DNA of 64,000 nucleotides from Adiantum capillus-veneris (taxonomy: Eukaryota > Streptophyta > Polypodiopsida > Polypodiales > Pteridaceae). Where the stretch lies: the NCBI GenBank assembly GCA_014529385.2, contig CM043971.1, forward strand, positions 52,981,209 to 53,045,208, written 5' to 3'. This document shows, piece after piece, positions 1 to 9,390 of the stretch (the first letter of the stretch is position 1; the number at the start of each line of letters is the position of its first letter). The notes beneath the pieces were generated by a model, which was given only the letters and a program-made list of their open reading frames with translations, was not told the origin of the DNA and searched no databases. A program made the translations under genes and the position numbers.

Positions 1-240
1 TCAATGCCTTTTGGTTGTGCATAACCCTTTGCAACAAGTCGAGCCTTATGGTCATTGATCTCACCATCCAGCTTGCGTTTCAACTTGTAAACCCACTTCA
101 TACCAATGGCATTTTTGCCAGGAGGCAAATCACATAAAGTCCATATGTCATTTTCTATAAGTGCATCATATTCTGATTACATGGCGACCATCCAATTTTT
201 TGAATTCTATGCTTCATCAAAAGACAGAGGTTCGTCAACA
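1..240 (-). pseudogene. Copia reverse transcriptase, N-terminal fragment
   Basis: The minus-strand translation contains the opening motif of copia RT (W-x-L-C-D-L-P-P-G-K then G-x-K-W-V-Y-K-L-K, followed by K-A-R-L-V-A-K-G-Y-A-Q). The rest of the domain lies left of base 1. The linker towards integrase (240-545) reads in mixed frames with stops, so the polyprotein is not continuous here. Confidence 0.8.
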
Positions 241-546
241 TCGTGTAAGCTAGACACATCCAAAGCATAACAATCTTAGGCATAAGATGCATGGCTAGAG
301 CCTGAACGAGTACGAGTAGACAAAGGTGCATCCAATTTACTGTCATGCAATGTATGCACCAGCCATTTTGGCATACCTCTAGCCTGCTCATTTTTCCTCA
401 TCAAGTACATCATGTACATATGCATCAGTAATAGCAGGCTGATCTGTAACATTTTCTGAAACTCCCATAGGCTATACATTTTCCTCATTGGAATTTACAT
501 TCGAACTTCCACCAGTGAAAAGGGGCAACAAAGTGTCATAAATGTC

Positions 547-1317
547 CTATGAGCTTACATTACTGTCTCTAGTACATGACAGCAAGGGCTGAACAGAATC
601 TTCCACAAACATTGCATCCCGTGAAACCAAAATACGCTTTGTTTGCGGATGATACAACCTATAACCTTTGCTTTCAGCACTATAGCCAACAAAAATACAT
701 TTGACAGCCTTATCATCCAATTTTTTGTGTTGTGCTTGTGGCACCAAAGCATATGCCAAACAGCCAAAAACACGCATGTGCTCAATAGAAGGCTTTCTCT
801 CATGCCATGCTTCATATGGAGTAATAGACTGCAAAGCTTTTGTAGGACACCTGTTTAGTACATAAGTGGCACACCTAATGGCCTCAAGCCAAAAAGGATG
901 CGGAAAAGCTTGACTTTTGACCATACATCGTGCCATTTTCGTAAGTGACATGTTTTCCCTCTCAGCAACACCATTTTGTTGAGGTGTATAAGGCAATGTA
1001 CATTGGTGTTTTATCCCATGACTAGCCAGAAAAGCATTAAATTCATGAGACATATACTCCCCCTCTTGATCGGAACGGAGGGTGCCCATAGTACATTTCG
1101 ATACATTTTCAGCCATAGCTAGAAATTGTTTGAAGCACATAAAAACTTCTAACTTCCCTTTAAGCGGAAATACCCATGCATGCCTGGAGTAATCATCAAT
1201 GAAAGTCACGAAGTAAAGGTAATTGCCCAAGGATAGAGTTTGCATAGGCCCAGAAACATCACTATGCACAAACATGTTCGACAGGTGCTTCAAGAGGTGG
1301 CAACAAAGCAACCATAT
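547..1317 (-). pseudogene. Copia integrase core and C-terminal part
   Basis: This is the best preserved domain of copia M, one open frame of about 255 residues. The DDE residues are visible in context: H-S-D-V-S-G-P at the start, R-S-D-Q-E-G-E-Y, then Q-Q-N-G-V-A-E-R-E. Downstream are the usual copia landmarks N-R-C-P-T-K-A, T-P-Y-E-A-W and V-F-G-C-L-A-Y, then the G-Y-S-A-E-S-K-G-Y-R segment. The frame ends in a stop at 547. Upstream, the Cys pair of the N-terminal HHCC finger is missing. Confidence 0.88.
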
Positions 1318-1462
1318 CAGATTTCTGCAAACACAGCAAACTGGCAAAATTCAGATGCCCAAAACATGCATGCCACATTTTTGCATCTGAAACAACCCTT
1401 GAATCTGCAACTGCATTTGCAAAAAAATTTCCACACTTGTCATATAAAGTGAGCTTATACAA
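1262..1462 (-). pseudogene. Copia GAG-pre-integrase (HHCC) fragment
   Basis: The minus-strand frame reads W-H-A-C-F-G-H-L-N-F-A-S-L, the His pair of the integrase zinc finger. It then runs almost directly into the H-S-D motif of the catalytic core. The expected C-x2-C portion (normally C-E-x-C-x-L-G-K) is absent, consistent with a deletion of some 20-25 codons and a frame change. Confidence 0.75.
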
Positions 1463-1553
1463 TCCACATCACAAAAGGCCCGATGCAACAATTTCATCAC
1501 CAAAACTGAGATCATGAACTGTACATCTATCAACCAACAATTTTTAATACAAG

Positions 1554-1832
1554 TCAAAGTGTAGCAAGTGCAGATACAGACAAAAGATTCTTCTTGATCC
1601 CAGGCACATAAAGTGCGTCAGCAAGTTTGAAAGAACTGCCATTTGCAGCAGTAAGCACAATCTTTCCAACCCCCTGAACCGGATAAGAGGCATTTTTGGC
1701 ACAAGTGACTAAATTCCCATGAGGGACAGACTTAAGAGAGGTGAAAAATTCACGATGTGAGGTAATGTGCTTTGTAGCACCACTATTGAAATACCACACA
1801 TGTGAATCTGCAGAGCAGAAACTGACATGCAT
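1554..1832 (-). pseudogene. Copia aspartic protease with Asp-to-Asn change
   Basis: The 92-codon frame shows the copia protease start W-Y-F-N-S-G-A-T-K-H-I-T and ends with the conserved L-Y-V-P-G-I-K-K-N-L-L-S-V. The family motif is D-S-G-A/S. Here the catalytic Asp is Asn, so the protease should be dead. The nested copia L of this window keeps the normal D-S-G-A-S at 17100-17130, a useful internal comparison. Confidence 0.8.
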
Positions 1833-1989
1833 GCATCATGGATAGCAGGATTGTAAGTGCACTCTACACTAAAAGCCCATTCTGCATCAACATCAACATC
1901 ACAGTCTCCTTTCACAGAAGACTCAACATGGCTGCATTTGTAGTGGAACCAGCATTTGCAGTGGAACTACCCTCTTTCTTCTTTGCCTC

Positions 1990-2383
1990 TTTGGCCTTCA
2001 ACTTAGGACACTGCTTGATCAAGTGATCATTAGCTTTACAATAATGGAAATGCATCTTCTTTTTGCCCTTATCACCAGAATATCCAGACAAATTGCTGCC
2101 AGCAGAAGCATTAGAACATAATTTTCGCCACTCGCAGCAGAACCATAAGAAGTGGCTGCATTGCTGTTACCACCCTTTCTTTGAGAAGCAATAAAAGCCT
2201 CTTTAACTGCACGCTGCCTAGTCCTGTTTTTTTTTGGAAAGTGACTCTTGCAACAGCAATGTGCATAATGCATCAAACTTGACAACTTTAAGATTTCCTT
2301 GGGTCATAAGTCTCCAAGTACTAGCAAAAGTCTGGTAAGAATCTGGTAAGGCATCAAGAACAGTGTGCACAAGGGAGAGTGAG
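1990..2383 (-). pseudogene. Copia gag (UBN2) with degraded zinc knuckle
   Basis: The frame from 2383 down shows the gag motif L-D-A-L-P-D-S-Y-Q-T-F then L-L-L-Q-E-S. At about 2000-2045 a C-x4-H-x4-C run remains of the CCHC knuckle, but its first Cys is lost. The N-terminal half of gag is missing because the element is cut near 2383. Confidence 0.72.
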
Positions 2384-3260
2384 AAGATTGTGAACTTTTT
2401 AGTTAATGGTTTTCTACCCAAAAAGCTTCGTAAAGATATAGCTCAAAAACTATTAAAAGAATATGAACCTTATTCTCTAATTGCAGGAACTCTCTACAAG
2501 CTAGGGAAGGATGATATTCTTAGACGTTGTGCTCATGACGATGAGTATTTATACATACTGCAAGAAGCCCACACGGTATAGCTGGAGGACATTTCTCAGG
2601 GGAATTAGATGCTAGAGAGGTGTTGCAATCAGGCTATTGGTGGCCTACCTTATTCAAGGATGCATCACTTTTTGCAAAAGGGTGTGATGAATGCCAACAC
2701 TACAAGATCACACAACGGAAGGATAAGATGTCTTTATATCCTATTAAAGTGACTCAACCATTTGAAAAATGGGGTTTAGACTTTGTAGGCCCAATTAGTC
2801 TCGCAGCTCGTAACACTCAATCTCGATATATTATTGTTGCCGCTGACTATGTGACAAAGTGGGAAAAAGCCAAGGCGACACACAAGGTTGATGCAAGGTC
2901 AGCTACTAAGTTTCTCTTTGAGAACATTATTACAAGATTTGGTTGTCCCTTTGAGACTGTGAGGGACAATGGTACTCGTTTTATAAATGGGGTGATAAAG
3001 GAACTCGCGACAAACTTCATGATAGCCCACCATAAGTCCACGCCTTATTATCCTACAAGAAAATGACCAAGCTGAGAGCACTAACAAGACCTTAATTTCT
3101 ATCTTGACCAAAATAATGGAAGCTCATCGCACAGATTGGGATTTGAAGCTGACATCAACTCTATGGGCTTATCATACCGCTTACAAAGTGGCTATTAATT
3201 GTACACCATTCAAAATGGTATATAGCCAAGAAGCAGTTATGCCATGAGAGTTTGTAATTC
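2384..3260 (+). pseudogene. Gypsy integrase (H2C2 finger and DDE core)
   Basis: The frame opens with I-V-N-F-L-V-N-G-F-L-P and I-L-R-R-C. The zinc finger shows E-A-H, then G-G-H-F-S-G and C-D-E-C-Q, but a TAG interrupts it at about 2579. The core shows W-G-L-D-F-V-G-P, then V-R-D-N-G-T-R-F. The glutamate context D-Q-A-E-S-T-N-K follows at about 3070 after a frame change near 3062. A further stop falls near 3247. DDE residues therefore survive, but not in one frame. Confidence 0.85.
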
Positions 3261-3375
3261 TTAGTTTGTGGGTAGCTTCACAAGAAGGTTGGGATGGTAA
3301 CCCTTTAGTTGAACATTTATATATATCCTTGAGAGGTTAGACGGAGAAAGGCAATTAGCTGTACAAAATGCACTT

Positions 3376-3740
3376 GTGGAGAAAGATAGGAGAAAGAAAT
3401 GGTTTGACCATCATTTAAAGAACAAGGATATCAAGGTTGGGGATAAAGTCCTTACGTACGGAGCGCGTAACGAGAAGAAAAAGTTGAAATATACGAAAAA
3501 GGACCATATAGAGTATGCAAAATCACCCCACAAGGTACCATTTGTGTGGAAACCCTTGATGGAGTTGAAACCATTAGATTCCTCAATTGGAGTAAAATTA
3601 AAAGATATTATGATCCTTTAAGCCAAGAGGAGCTATGTGCCATCCATATAAAAAAAGCAACCAAGGCACAAGAAGAATTGAAAAAGATACAAGCTAAAGG
3701 TGAGGCTAAGGAGCGACAACAACTTATAATATGCCAATGA
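3376..3740 (+). pseudogene. Gypsy integrase C-terminal tail
   Basis: A basic region (E-K-D-R-R-K-K-W-F-D-H-H-L) leads into V-G-D-K-V-L, the usual linker after the gypsy integrase core. In an overlapping frame it continues as L-D-G-V-E-T-I-R-F-L-N-W-S-K-I-K-R-Y-Y, the SH3-like C-terminal end. A Lys/Glu-rich stretch follows to a stop at 3740. The two halves differ by a frameshift near 3540-3560. Confidence 0.7.
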
Positions 3741-3839
3741 GAGGCCAACCTTGGAGTTACACATGTATTTCACGTTGAAACAGAGGATGATTGGTTGGAC
3801 TCTGACACACCTCTATGATACTCTATTGGGCTAAATAGT

Positions 3840-4154
3840 GCCTATGGGAAAGTGCTATATAACGCCTTATTGGACATGGGTGCTAAATATAATTTGCTAT
3901 CATATGGAGTGTGGTGTCAGTTAGGAAAGCCATCTCTATCTGAGAGTACTATCCAAGTCAAGGGTATCAACAAGAAAAAGACTACGGTTTTTGGAATCTT
4001 ACACACTTTTGTCAGTTATAACAACGGGGTTGTAGCTCAAGAATTTTTGGTCATGCCTGTTGGGACTATGAAAGGTAATATAAACCTAGGATGCACGTGG
4101 ATGATAGCGACCAAACGCACTATTGATTGGGGGACTGGGAGTGTCACAACATAA
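3840..4154 (+). pseudogene. Retropepsin-like domain located 3' of integrase
   Basis: The frame reads Y-N-A-L-L-D-M-G-A-K-Y-N-L-L-S, matching the D-S/T-G-A-x-x-N-L-x-S pattern of gypsy proteases. It ends near residue 95 with N-L-G-C-T-W-M-I-A-T-K-R-T-I-D-W, matching the I-L-G-R-P-W-x-x-x-x-x-x-I-D-W end of that family. Ser/Thr of D-S/T-G is Met here. It may be a second protease-like ORF of the element or a fragment of another element joined here; the continuous run from integrase tail to polypurine tract favours the first. Confidence 0.6.
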
Positions 4155-4891
4155 AACCCAACTCTTAGTCCTGCCACTCAAACAATAGCCCCTAAGATAT
4201 CACCTCTTGAGGAAATAAAACCAAAAAAATTGCATGTCCAAGAAGTTGAACCATCTGTACCTATAGCCCAACCCTCTAGAACTTCAACTTCTGTTGATGA
4301 AGCAAAATATGAGACACACAAGACTCAGTGTAATATAACAAAGAAAACATACAAATGGGTCCATAAAGCTTCTGTAGCGACCATTTCTGATGCAAAAAAA
4401 TAGGAGCGTTTTAAGAGACGCCCTACTCACTCCAAGAAATGTAAGAAAACGTTGTGTTCGATTCCTAAACGACTATTGGAATCCCAACTCTACTATGAAG
4501 AGAAAGATCATATAACACTATACACCTCATCCGGAGCTAGTTTGGGTACCCAAGTGAGAATAACTTGTTTTGCTCGGCTCAATTATAAGAAAAACAAATG
4601 AAGCTTCTTGCTCTTCATGTAGTTCATATACAAAAATACAAGCTTCGACATAACCTCCACCTACCATTGAAAATATCCATACAAACAAGAAAGAATTTGC
4701 ACCTCCCGTTGTAAGTTCACCACCTACAACAACGTTGCAAGTAAAATCATGGGAGAGTACCTTACCACCCTTGCAACTAGATGAAACACCTAAAGCCATC
4801 AAAAACTATTGGTCAAAGTCTTCACCCATAACAACTTGGAACAATTGGTTTCAAAAGGTGACGACATCGTTCCAAAAGGTATGATCTACCC
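4155..4891 (+). other. Degraded coding-like stretch before the polypurine tract
   Basis: After the retropepsin-like block the same frame continues, with stops, as a Pro/Lys/Glu-rich sequence with no recognisable domain. Reading continues directly into the polypurine tract. I infer it is the tail of the same 3' ORF. No other gene is seen. Confidence 0.4.
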
Positions 4892-4905
4892 AAGGAAGGG
4901 GGGAG
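4892..4905 (+). promoter_or_regulatory. Polypurine tract of gypsy O
   Basis: AAGGAAGGGGGGAG immediately precedes TGTTTGCTGACC, the expected LTR start. It would prime plus-strand DNA synthesis. Confidence 0.7.
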
Positions 4906-5825
4906 TGTTTGCTGACCTCCATCATTCACTTGCTCCCCTCTCAATGTTCCTCCCTAACCTCTCAATCTCCCAATTTTAGGGAATGTATATATATATAGCC
5001 CTATACACAAGAATACAAAAAATAAAAAAGTAAAAGAGCAAGAGCCACCAAACAAAAATCTGGAAACCTACAAATTCTAGTACAGGACCCAAAAATCATA
5101 AAAACACATTATGCACAAGCACACGACCTTTTGATACAACCCTTATAATATTTGAACACTAACCAAAATCTATCTGTGTGTATAGATATGGTTAGTACGC
5201 TAGAGTCATCCACTCCTACCTTGGGAGAAAGGTACCCTCTTTACTTTTCACAAGTGTTTCATATAGTCTACCCAGTGCTTGCCTATGAATGGGACTTGGT
5301 AGATACGCTAGCGTGTGAGAAGAATTTCGAGGAATTAGAATGGCTGATACGTCTCTTGACCACAATTGATCCCTACTTAGTAAAGAGCGTCTTTCCAATT
5401 CCACAAGCTTACCCTCTTGACCAAGATGACTATAGACGTCTAGTGACATTCTTAGTGAACATTTGTGTCTCTAATTATGAGAAAGATTTATATGACTACA
5501 CGGATGGCACGTATGGTCTCACGGATGATGACTTTGTTTTTCTCGATGATGACGACGATAGGGGTTTAGACCTAGGGCTACCCGCTCATCTATTCAATAT
5601 CCTGTTGCCTTGACTCTCTAGGGGGGTGCAAATAATTAGGTTAGGGTTCCTTAGGTTGCTTTGATTGTGTTCAATAAAGGTTGGTGCCTCTTCCCACTGA
5701 TGTGCCTCCTAGAGGTATTCCTTGTGTTTTCTAGTGTGTACACGAATGCGTTGCAGTATTTGAGATTTTGAACTTAATGGAATCTTTGTCTCGTTCACTC
5801 TTCAAATCGAGCGCGATCATCAACA
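4906..5825 (+). repeat. 3' LTR of gypsy O, carrying an ORF
   Basis: The region starts TGTTTG right after the polypurine tract. It has a TATA box (GTATATATATATAG, 4984-4997) about 80 bp in and an AATAAA at 5673-5678, and it ends near ...CAACA at about 5825. A transcript from the TATA box to the poly(A) signal would contain a 141-codon ORF (5188-5613). The right end is uncertain because the partner LTR is missing. Confidence 0.6.
5188..5613 (+). CDS. Hypothetical 141-aa acidic protein inside an LTR
   Basis: The frame stays open upstream to 5152, but the first in-frame ATG is 5188, which I take as the start. The product has no domain I recognise. It is rich in Tyr, Leu and Asp, with a block of acidic residues near the C-terminus (F-L-D-D-D-D-D-R), then G-L-D-L-G-L-P-A-H-L-F. 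It lies between a TATA box (4984-4997) and an AATAAA (5673-5678) of the gypsy O LTR, so it could be the sole ORF of an LTR-driven transcript. It might also be captured host sequence or a chance frame; 141 codons in AT-rich plant DNA is suggestive, not proof. Confidence 0.4.
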   Translation: MVSTLESSTPTLGERYPLYFSQVFHIVYPVLAYEWDLVDTLACEKNFEELEWLIRLLTTIDPYLVKSVFPIPQAYPLDQDDYRRLVTFLVNICVSNYEKDLYDYTDGTYGLTDDDFVFLDDDDDRGLDLGLPAHLFNILLP

Positions 5826-6930
5826 CAAGCAGGTGTTTCTTGTCCATTAGTATTGCCTCTTGTCCCTTTTTTTTTAGCATCCCAATGTTTGTCTACTTTA
5901 ACTGTGATTGATAGCACAACATTCATCACATTTTCTTAGTATTAAACATTGACTCAATATAATTTTCTGTCATAGTCCCTTGTCTAGGTTTTCAAGCAGT
6001 CTGACTAAGCTAGTTTGACCCAGATAGACATTAGAGATCTTCTCTTAATACCATGGAAAATGCCTTCCTAATTATCAATGGCTACTTTAGGTTCTTATTC
6101 TAATTTAGGAAGCATTGTGTGCAATGTACTAGTGCTTTCTAGTGGGTTTAATCCCTCTTGACCTTTATTTTAACTATTATAAAGGGAGTTTACTATTCTG
6201 ATGAGCTGGGGAGGGTAACAATGTCAATATGACCCCCCAAAGTTACAAAATAAAAAGGCAATAAAACCCAAACAAACAAAATCAAAAGTGCCAACAATGA
6301 AGAATCTTAATTTGGTACTTCACTCACATGTATTGCTCATGGTACTAGAGCCCTAGAGGTTCCTAGTGTGGGTGCTTTCCTTGAAAAACAAAAAGCTCAA
6401 GGCATACAAAATAAGCACACATATCAAAAATTGAATCAATGTAAAAATACTTTGGAGGGTCAAACAACGGAGCAATTTCTTTTATCGTAGCTTAACTAGA
6501 TGGTCTTTTAGGTATAGCCTCTAGTGAGTCCTCGAACATAAAATACTTTGCTCTTGCGATTAAATAGCTTAATTAACCAGAGAGAATTGAGAAGCTTGCC
6601 CATGGTATTAATAGTTGACCTCTAGTGCCTCTCGACCATTAAATTAGCAACCCCATACTTGTTTACTTTTTGAACTTTACAACTGCTTATGCGTTTGATT
6701 ATATTACAATTTAATATTTACTGCTGACAAATTGTTGAATATTCTATTGCCAATCAATATGTTTGCCTATTCACTTCATATGTTTTTTAATTGTATATGA
6801 GAATGCAATTACTGTGTCAATTTTGGTTGATTTTGCATTGTTTGAAGAAGGTTAAGGACATTCAATCTCAGATGCTCTTCCACCTCCACAAATAGGCTTT
6901 ATCTCAATAGCTTTCGAGAATGAAATCTAC
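5826..6930. other. Spacer, no gene seen
   Basis: AT-rich sequence with many stops in all frames. I recognise no domain, LTR terminus or RNA gene. It is probably decayed repeat DNA. Confidence 0.5.
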
Positions 6931-7255
6931 ATCAGGAAGGGAGGCATGTTTACCCTCACGGACACCCTATCACCTTCAGCGGACGCCTTATCATTTATTT
7001 TATCATTTATTTGAGTCATGGACCGGGCTTGTCGGTCCAATAGGTGTGTAGGTGATCGTTGATGAGAGGGACACCACTTACCTTATTTTACAGTATTTTT
7101 ACAACGACCGGCCATTGTGGACGTCCCTGTGTGAATGGGTCGGACTCTATTAGAAGGTCTATTTTGACCTAAAATCCTGATTCTTTGAAGTGCATGCTAA
7201 GAAGTACTCTTGCTCTACCTCTATCTCCTTCTCCTTCATGTGGTCACGGGTGGGT
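6931..7255 (+). repeat. Polypurine tract and LTR-like start
   Basis: ATCAGGAAGGGAGGCA (6931-6946) followed by TGTTTACCCTC resembles the polypurine tract plus LTR start of gypsy O (GGAAGGGGGGAG then TGTTTGC). It is probably the 3' end of a related element. The LTR runs into the microsatellite at 7256 and its end is not defined. Confidence 0.45.
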
Positions 7256-7274
7256 GTGTGTGTGTGTGTGTATG

Positions 7275-7312
<38 letters not shown>

Positions 7313-7325
7313 TGTGAGTGTGTGT
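7256..7325 (+). repeat. (TG)n(AG)n microsatellite
   Basis: A TG run, the word TATGCTTG, then about 45 bp of AG and a further GTGTGT run. The same word followed by AG repeats recurs at 8042-8085, on the other side of the solo LTR. Confidence 0.9.
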
Positions 7326-8041
7326 TGTTAGGAAATAAGACGTAGCTAAATAGATATTTGAGTAGATTACTTAATGGAGAGAGATAGATTTCACACACAA
7401 GAGATTATAGAGTAGAGAGAGAGAGAGTACACACACAATATACGTGGTTCACCCAATGTGGGCTATGTCCACGGAAAAGCAACCAATCAATGGCTTTGGT
7501 ACTTCAAAACAAGAAGTAGTTTACAAAGGAATTATACCCTTAATAGAGCTCCCGCCTTGCTTCACTCTCACCACCTCACACTCACCTTGTTGCATCAACT
7601 TCACACTATATCGTGTGTGTAGAAATGGCCTCCTTTTATAGGACAAAAGGATTACCCTCTTTCATGAGAGGCAACCATGTGTAGCCGCCCTTGTGTAGAT
7701 AAGTCCAAATCGGACCCTCTAATCCACCCATGTGTGGCCGCCCTTGAGAAGACAAGTCCACTTTTGAATTCGGCCACCGGCCACCGGCTATTGACTTCCG
7801 ACCGGTCGTTTTTTGACCACTTTCCGACTGCCATCCGGCCATATATATTCCGACAAAAAGGAATATTCCGGTGAAGGAAAAAGCCCCTAAAGTTGCCCCT
7901 GAATTTTGGCCGTGAAAATTTTGGTTTCCAGCGAGTGATTTTCCTTCACGCACGATGGATTCTCCTCATAATGGGGGCCTTTCAAATGTGCGTTTTTACC
8001 ACAAAAAATTACAAGGGGTAAATTAAGCTCCATACTTAACA
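7326..8041 (-). repeat. Solo copia-type LTR, minus orientation
   Basis: The 716-bp segment is bounded by TGTTA...TAACA and flanked on both sides by TGTGT (7321-7325 and 8042-8046), a 5-bp target duplication, though in low-complexity DNA. On the minus strand it has CTATAAAAGGAGGCC as TATA box (about 7630-7645). Downstream is a GTGGACATAGCCC...GAACCACGTA block typical of plant copia LTR transcripts, then a CT-rich stretch. No internal domain is attached, so recombination between two LTRs is likely. Confidence 0.6.
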
Positions 8042-8046
8042 TGTGT

Positions 8047-8085
8047 GTATGCTTGAGAGAGAGAGAGAGAGAGAGAGAGAGTGAG
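8047..8085 (+). repeat. (AG)n microsatellite
   Basis: About 30 bp of AG after TATGCTTG, mirroring the tract at 7256-7325. Confidence 0.85.
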
Positions 8086-8501
8086 TGATTGATCATTTCA
8101 GCGGCATTGGTGGCGGCGGCTCCTTCTTCTTCGCGGCACAGGATCCTTCATGACGGAAGCATTGAGCGGTGAGTGACACACCATTGCCCCTTTGAGCTTG
8201 CTAGGACTATCTAGTTGTGTGCTTGCAGCCATTCGTGGCTTGCACACGGTGTTTTGGCAAGTTCATAGCCTTCAACACGTGCGGCAAAGTGCACTGACGG
8301 GTTGGAATGTTGAGGCTCTGAACAAGGACTAGACAACTGACCTGATTAAATAACTTCAAAATTTCCACTGAAGATGGGCCAGTGGAGAGTTCAGATTTGT
8401 AGACTGATAAAGATTACTACTTGCAGCTTACAGTGCAAGCACCCAAGTTACCTGAGAAGGAACTAGCTAACAAGGCATCCTCTGAACCTTAATTTAAAGA
8501 G
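8086..8501. other. Spacer between solo LTR and gag-like ORF
   Basis: A GGCGGCGGC-rich piece (8100-8125), then unique-looking sequence. From about 8410 the frame of the next ORF is open, with one TAA at about 8490. No gene is recognised. Confidence 0.4.
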
Positions 8502-8816
8502 ATGGTTGAAATACTTTTTGAAGCCATAATAAAGTGCAATCAGCCATTACCTCAAGGATGGATACACACCGCCTCCTACTGTCACAAATTGGCTAGAACC
8601 CGACTCACAAGGGGCAAGAGAACACTTTATGACCCTGATATAAAAACTTGGAATGCACTTAATCTATATGAATTTAAAATGAAGACAGTCAGAAAGGATC
8701 ATTTGGAGCAAGAGGCCTTGTACCGGCTTCTTCGGAAAGAGAAAGCTGGTCAGAGTGCCCCAGAGCCATTAAAAGTCGTGCACAAACCTCCAAATTTTGG
8801 TATACGCCAAAATTAA
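8502..8816 (+). pseudogene. 104-aa ORF next to a 3' LTR, possibly a retroelement gag remnant
   Basis: The ORF begins M-V-E-I-L-F-E-A-I-I and includes L-P-Q-G-W-I-H-T-A and a charged C-terminal half (L-R-K-E-K). I do not recognise the family. The same frame is open upstream apart from one stop. It ends 17 bp before a purine-rich tract and a TGTAGATGG LTR start, so it is probably the last coding piece of an LTR element or of a non-autonomous derivative. Confidence 0.35.
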
Positions 8817-8833
8817 AGAAAAGGCGGAAGGAA

Positions 8834-9390
8834 TGTAGATGGCAAGAATGACCACTTAGCAGGTGGCTGGACTAGAAACTTCTAGAGACATTAACTATGG
8901 GAAGTTAATATTGGTAACTGGCACAGTGCACAGTCAGCTAGAGTCCAATCGAAGCATATAAATAGGGGCCACTACTTCATTTTGAGGGGATTTGATATGT
9001 GACTTAACTTTAGACTATTCCTGATTACAAAGTCCTTGTATCTTGTATCCTGGAGCTTTTACGCTCTTGTAATCTGAATCATACAATGAGCTTGCTTACA
9101 TCATCATTGTACTTGTTTACTGATCTAGTCTGAATATACAATTTCAGTTCTACTTCCTAGTTCCAGTATCATTCTCTTTTTCAGTTCCAATATTCAATAC
9201 CATTTCCACTTTAGTCTTGTCTTCTAAGTCCTGTTTTGTCTGACCTAAAGTCTTATAACTGACCTGAATTAACTCTAACCACCAACCTAGAATAGCTGAC
9301 TAAAAGTGTCTACCTCATTCCACTAAGACTCGCAAACTTGCAAGGGACATAGTGTGCATACTAAAAGGGATTCTTTCCTAGTGCCCAACA
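8834..9390 (+). repeat. Putative 3' LTR with TATA box
   Basis: A purine tract (AAGAAAAGGCGGAAGGAA, 8816-8833) precedes TGTAGATGGC. A TATA box CATATAAATAGGGG lies at 8955-8968, and the segment ends near GTGCCCAACA at 9390. The partner LTR is not in the window, so the ends rest on motif position only. Confidence 0.5.

Larger units (their letters stand above)
1..2383 (-). mobile_element. Truncated Ty1/copia retrotransposon (copia M)
   Basis: Read on the minus strand from 2383 down to 1, this region gives copia domains in the expected order: gag (UBN2 type), zinc-knuckle remnant, aspartic protease, GAG-pre-integrase, integrase core and the first part of reverse transcriptase, which leaves the window at base 1. 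The order PR-IN-RT identifies Ty1/copia, because gypsy has IN after RT. The element is cut near 2383, where plus-strand gypsy integrase begins with no LTR or target-site duplication between them, so this is a rearranged junction. Frame changes separate most domains. No LTR is visible. Confidence 0.88.
2384..5825 (+). mobile_element. 5'-truncated Ty3/gypsy element with 3' LTR (gypsy O)
   Basis: Plus-strand sequence encodes gypsy integrase (H2C2 finger, DDE core, C-terminal tail), then a retropepsin-like block, a polypurine tract and an LTR-like region with TATA box and AATAAA. The RT side is missing upstream, where copia M abuts. Finding a protease-like domain after integrase is unusual, since gypsy order is PR-RT-RH-IN. 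The right end is estimated from a ...CAACA terminus near 5825; no second LTR is available to confirm it. Confidence 0.78.

Noticed and set aside
5152-5187. Longer 153-codon version of the LTR ORF starting at 5152
   Set aside because: The first codon there is TTG; the first in-frame ATG is 5188, so I used the shorter form.
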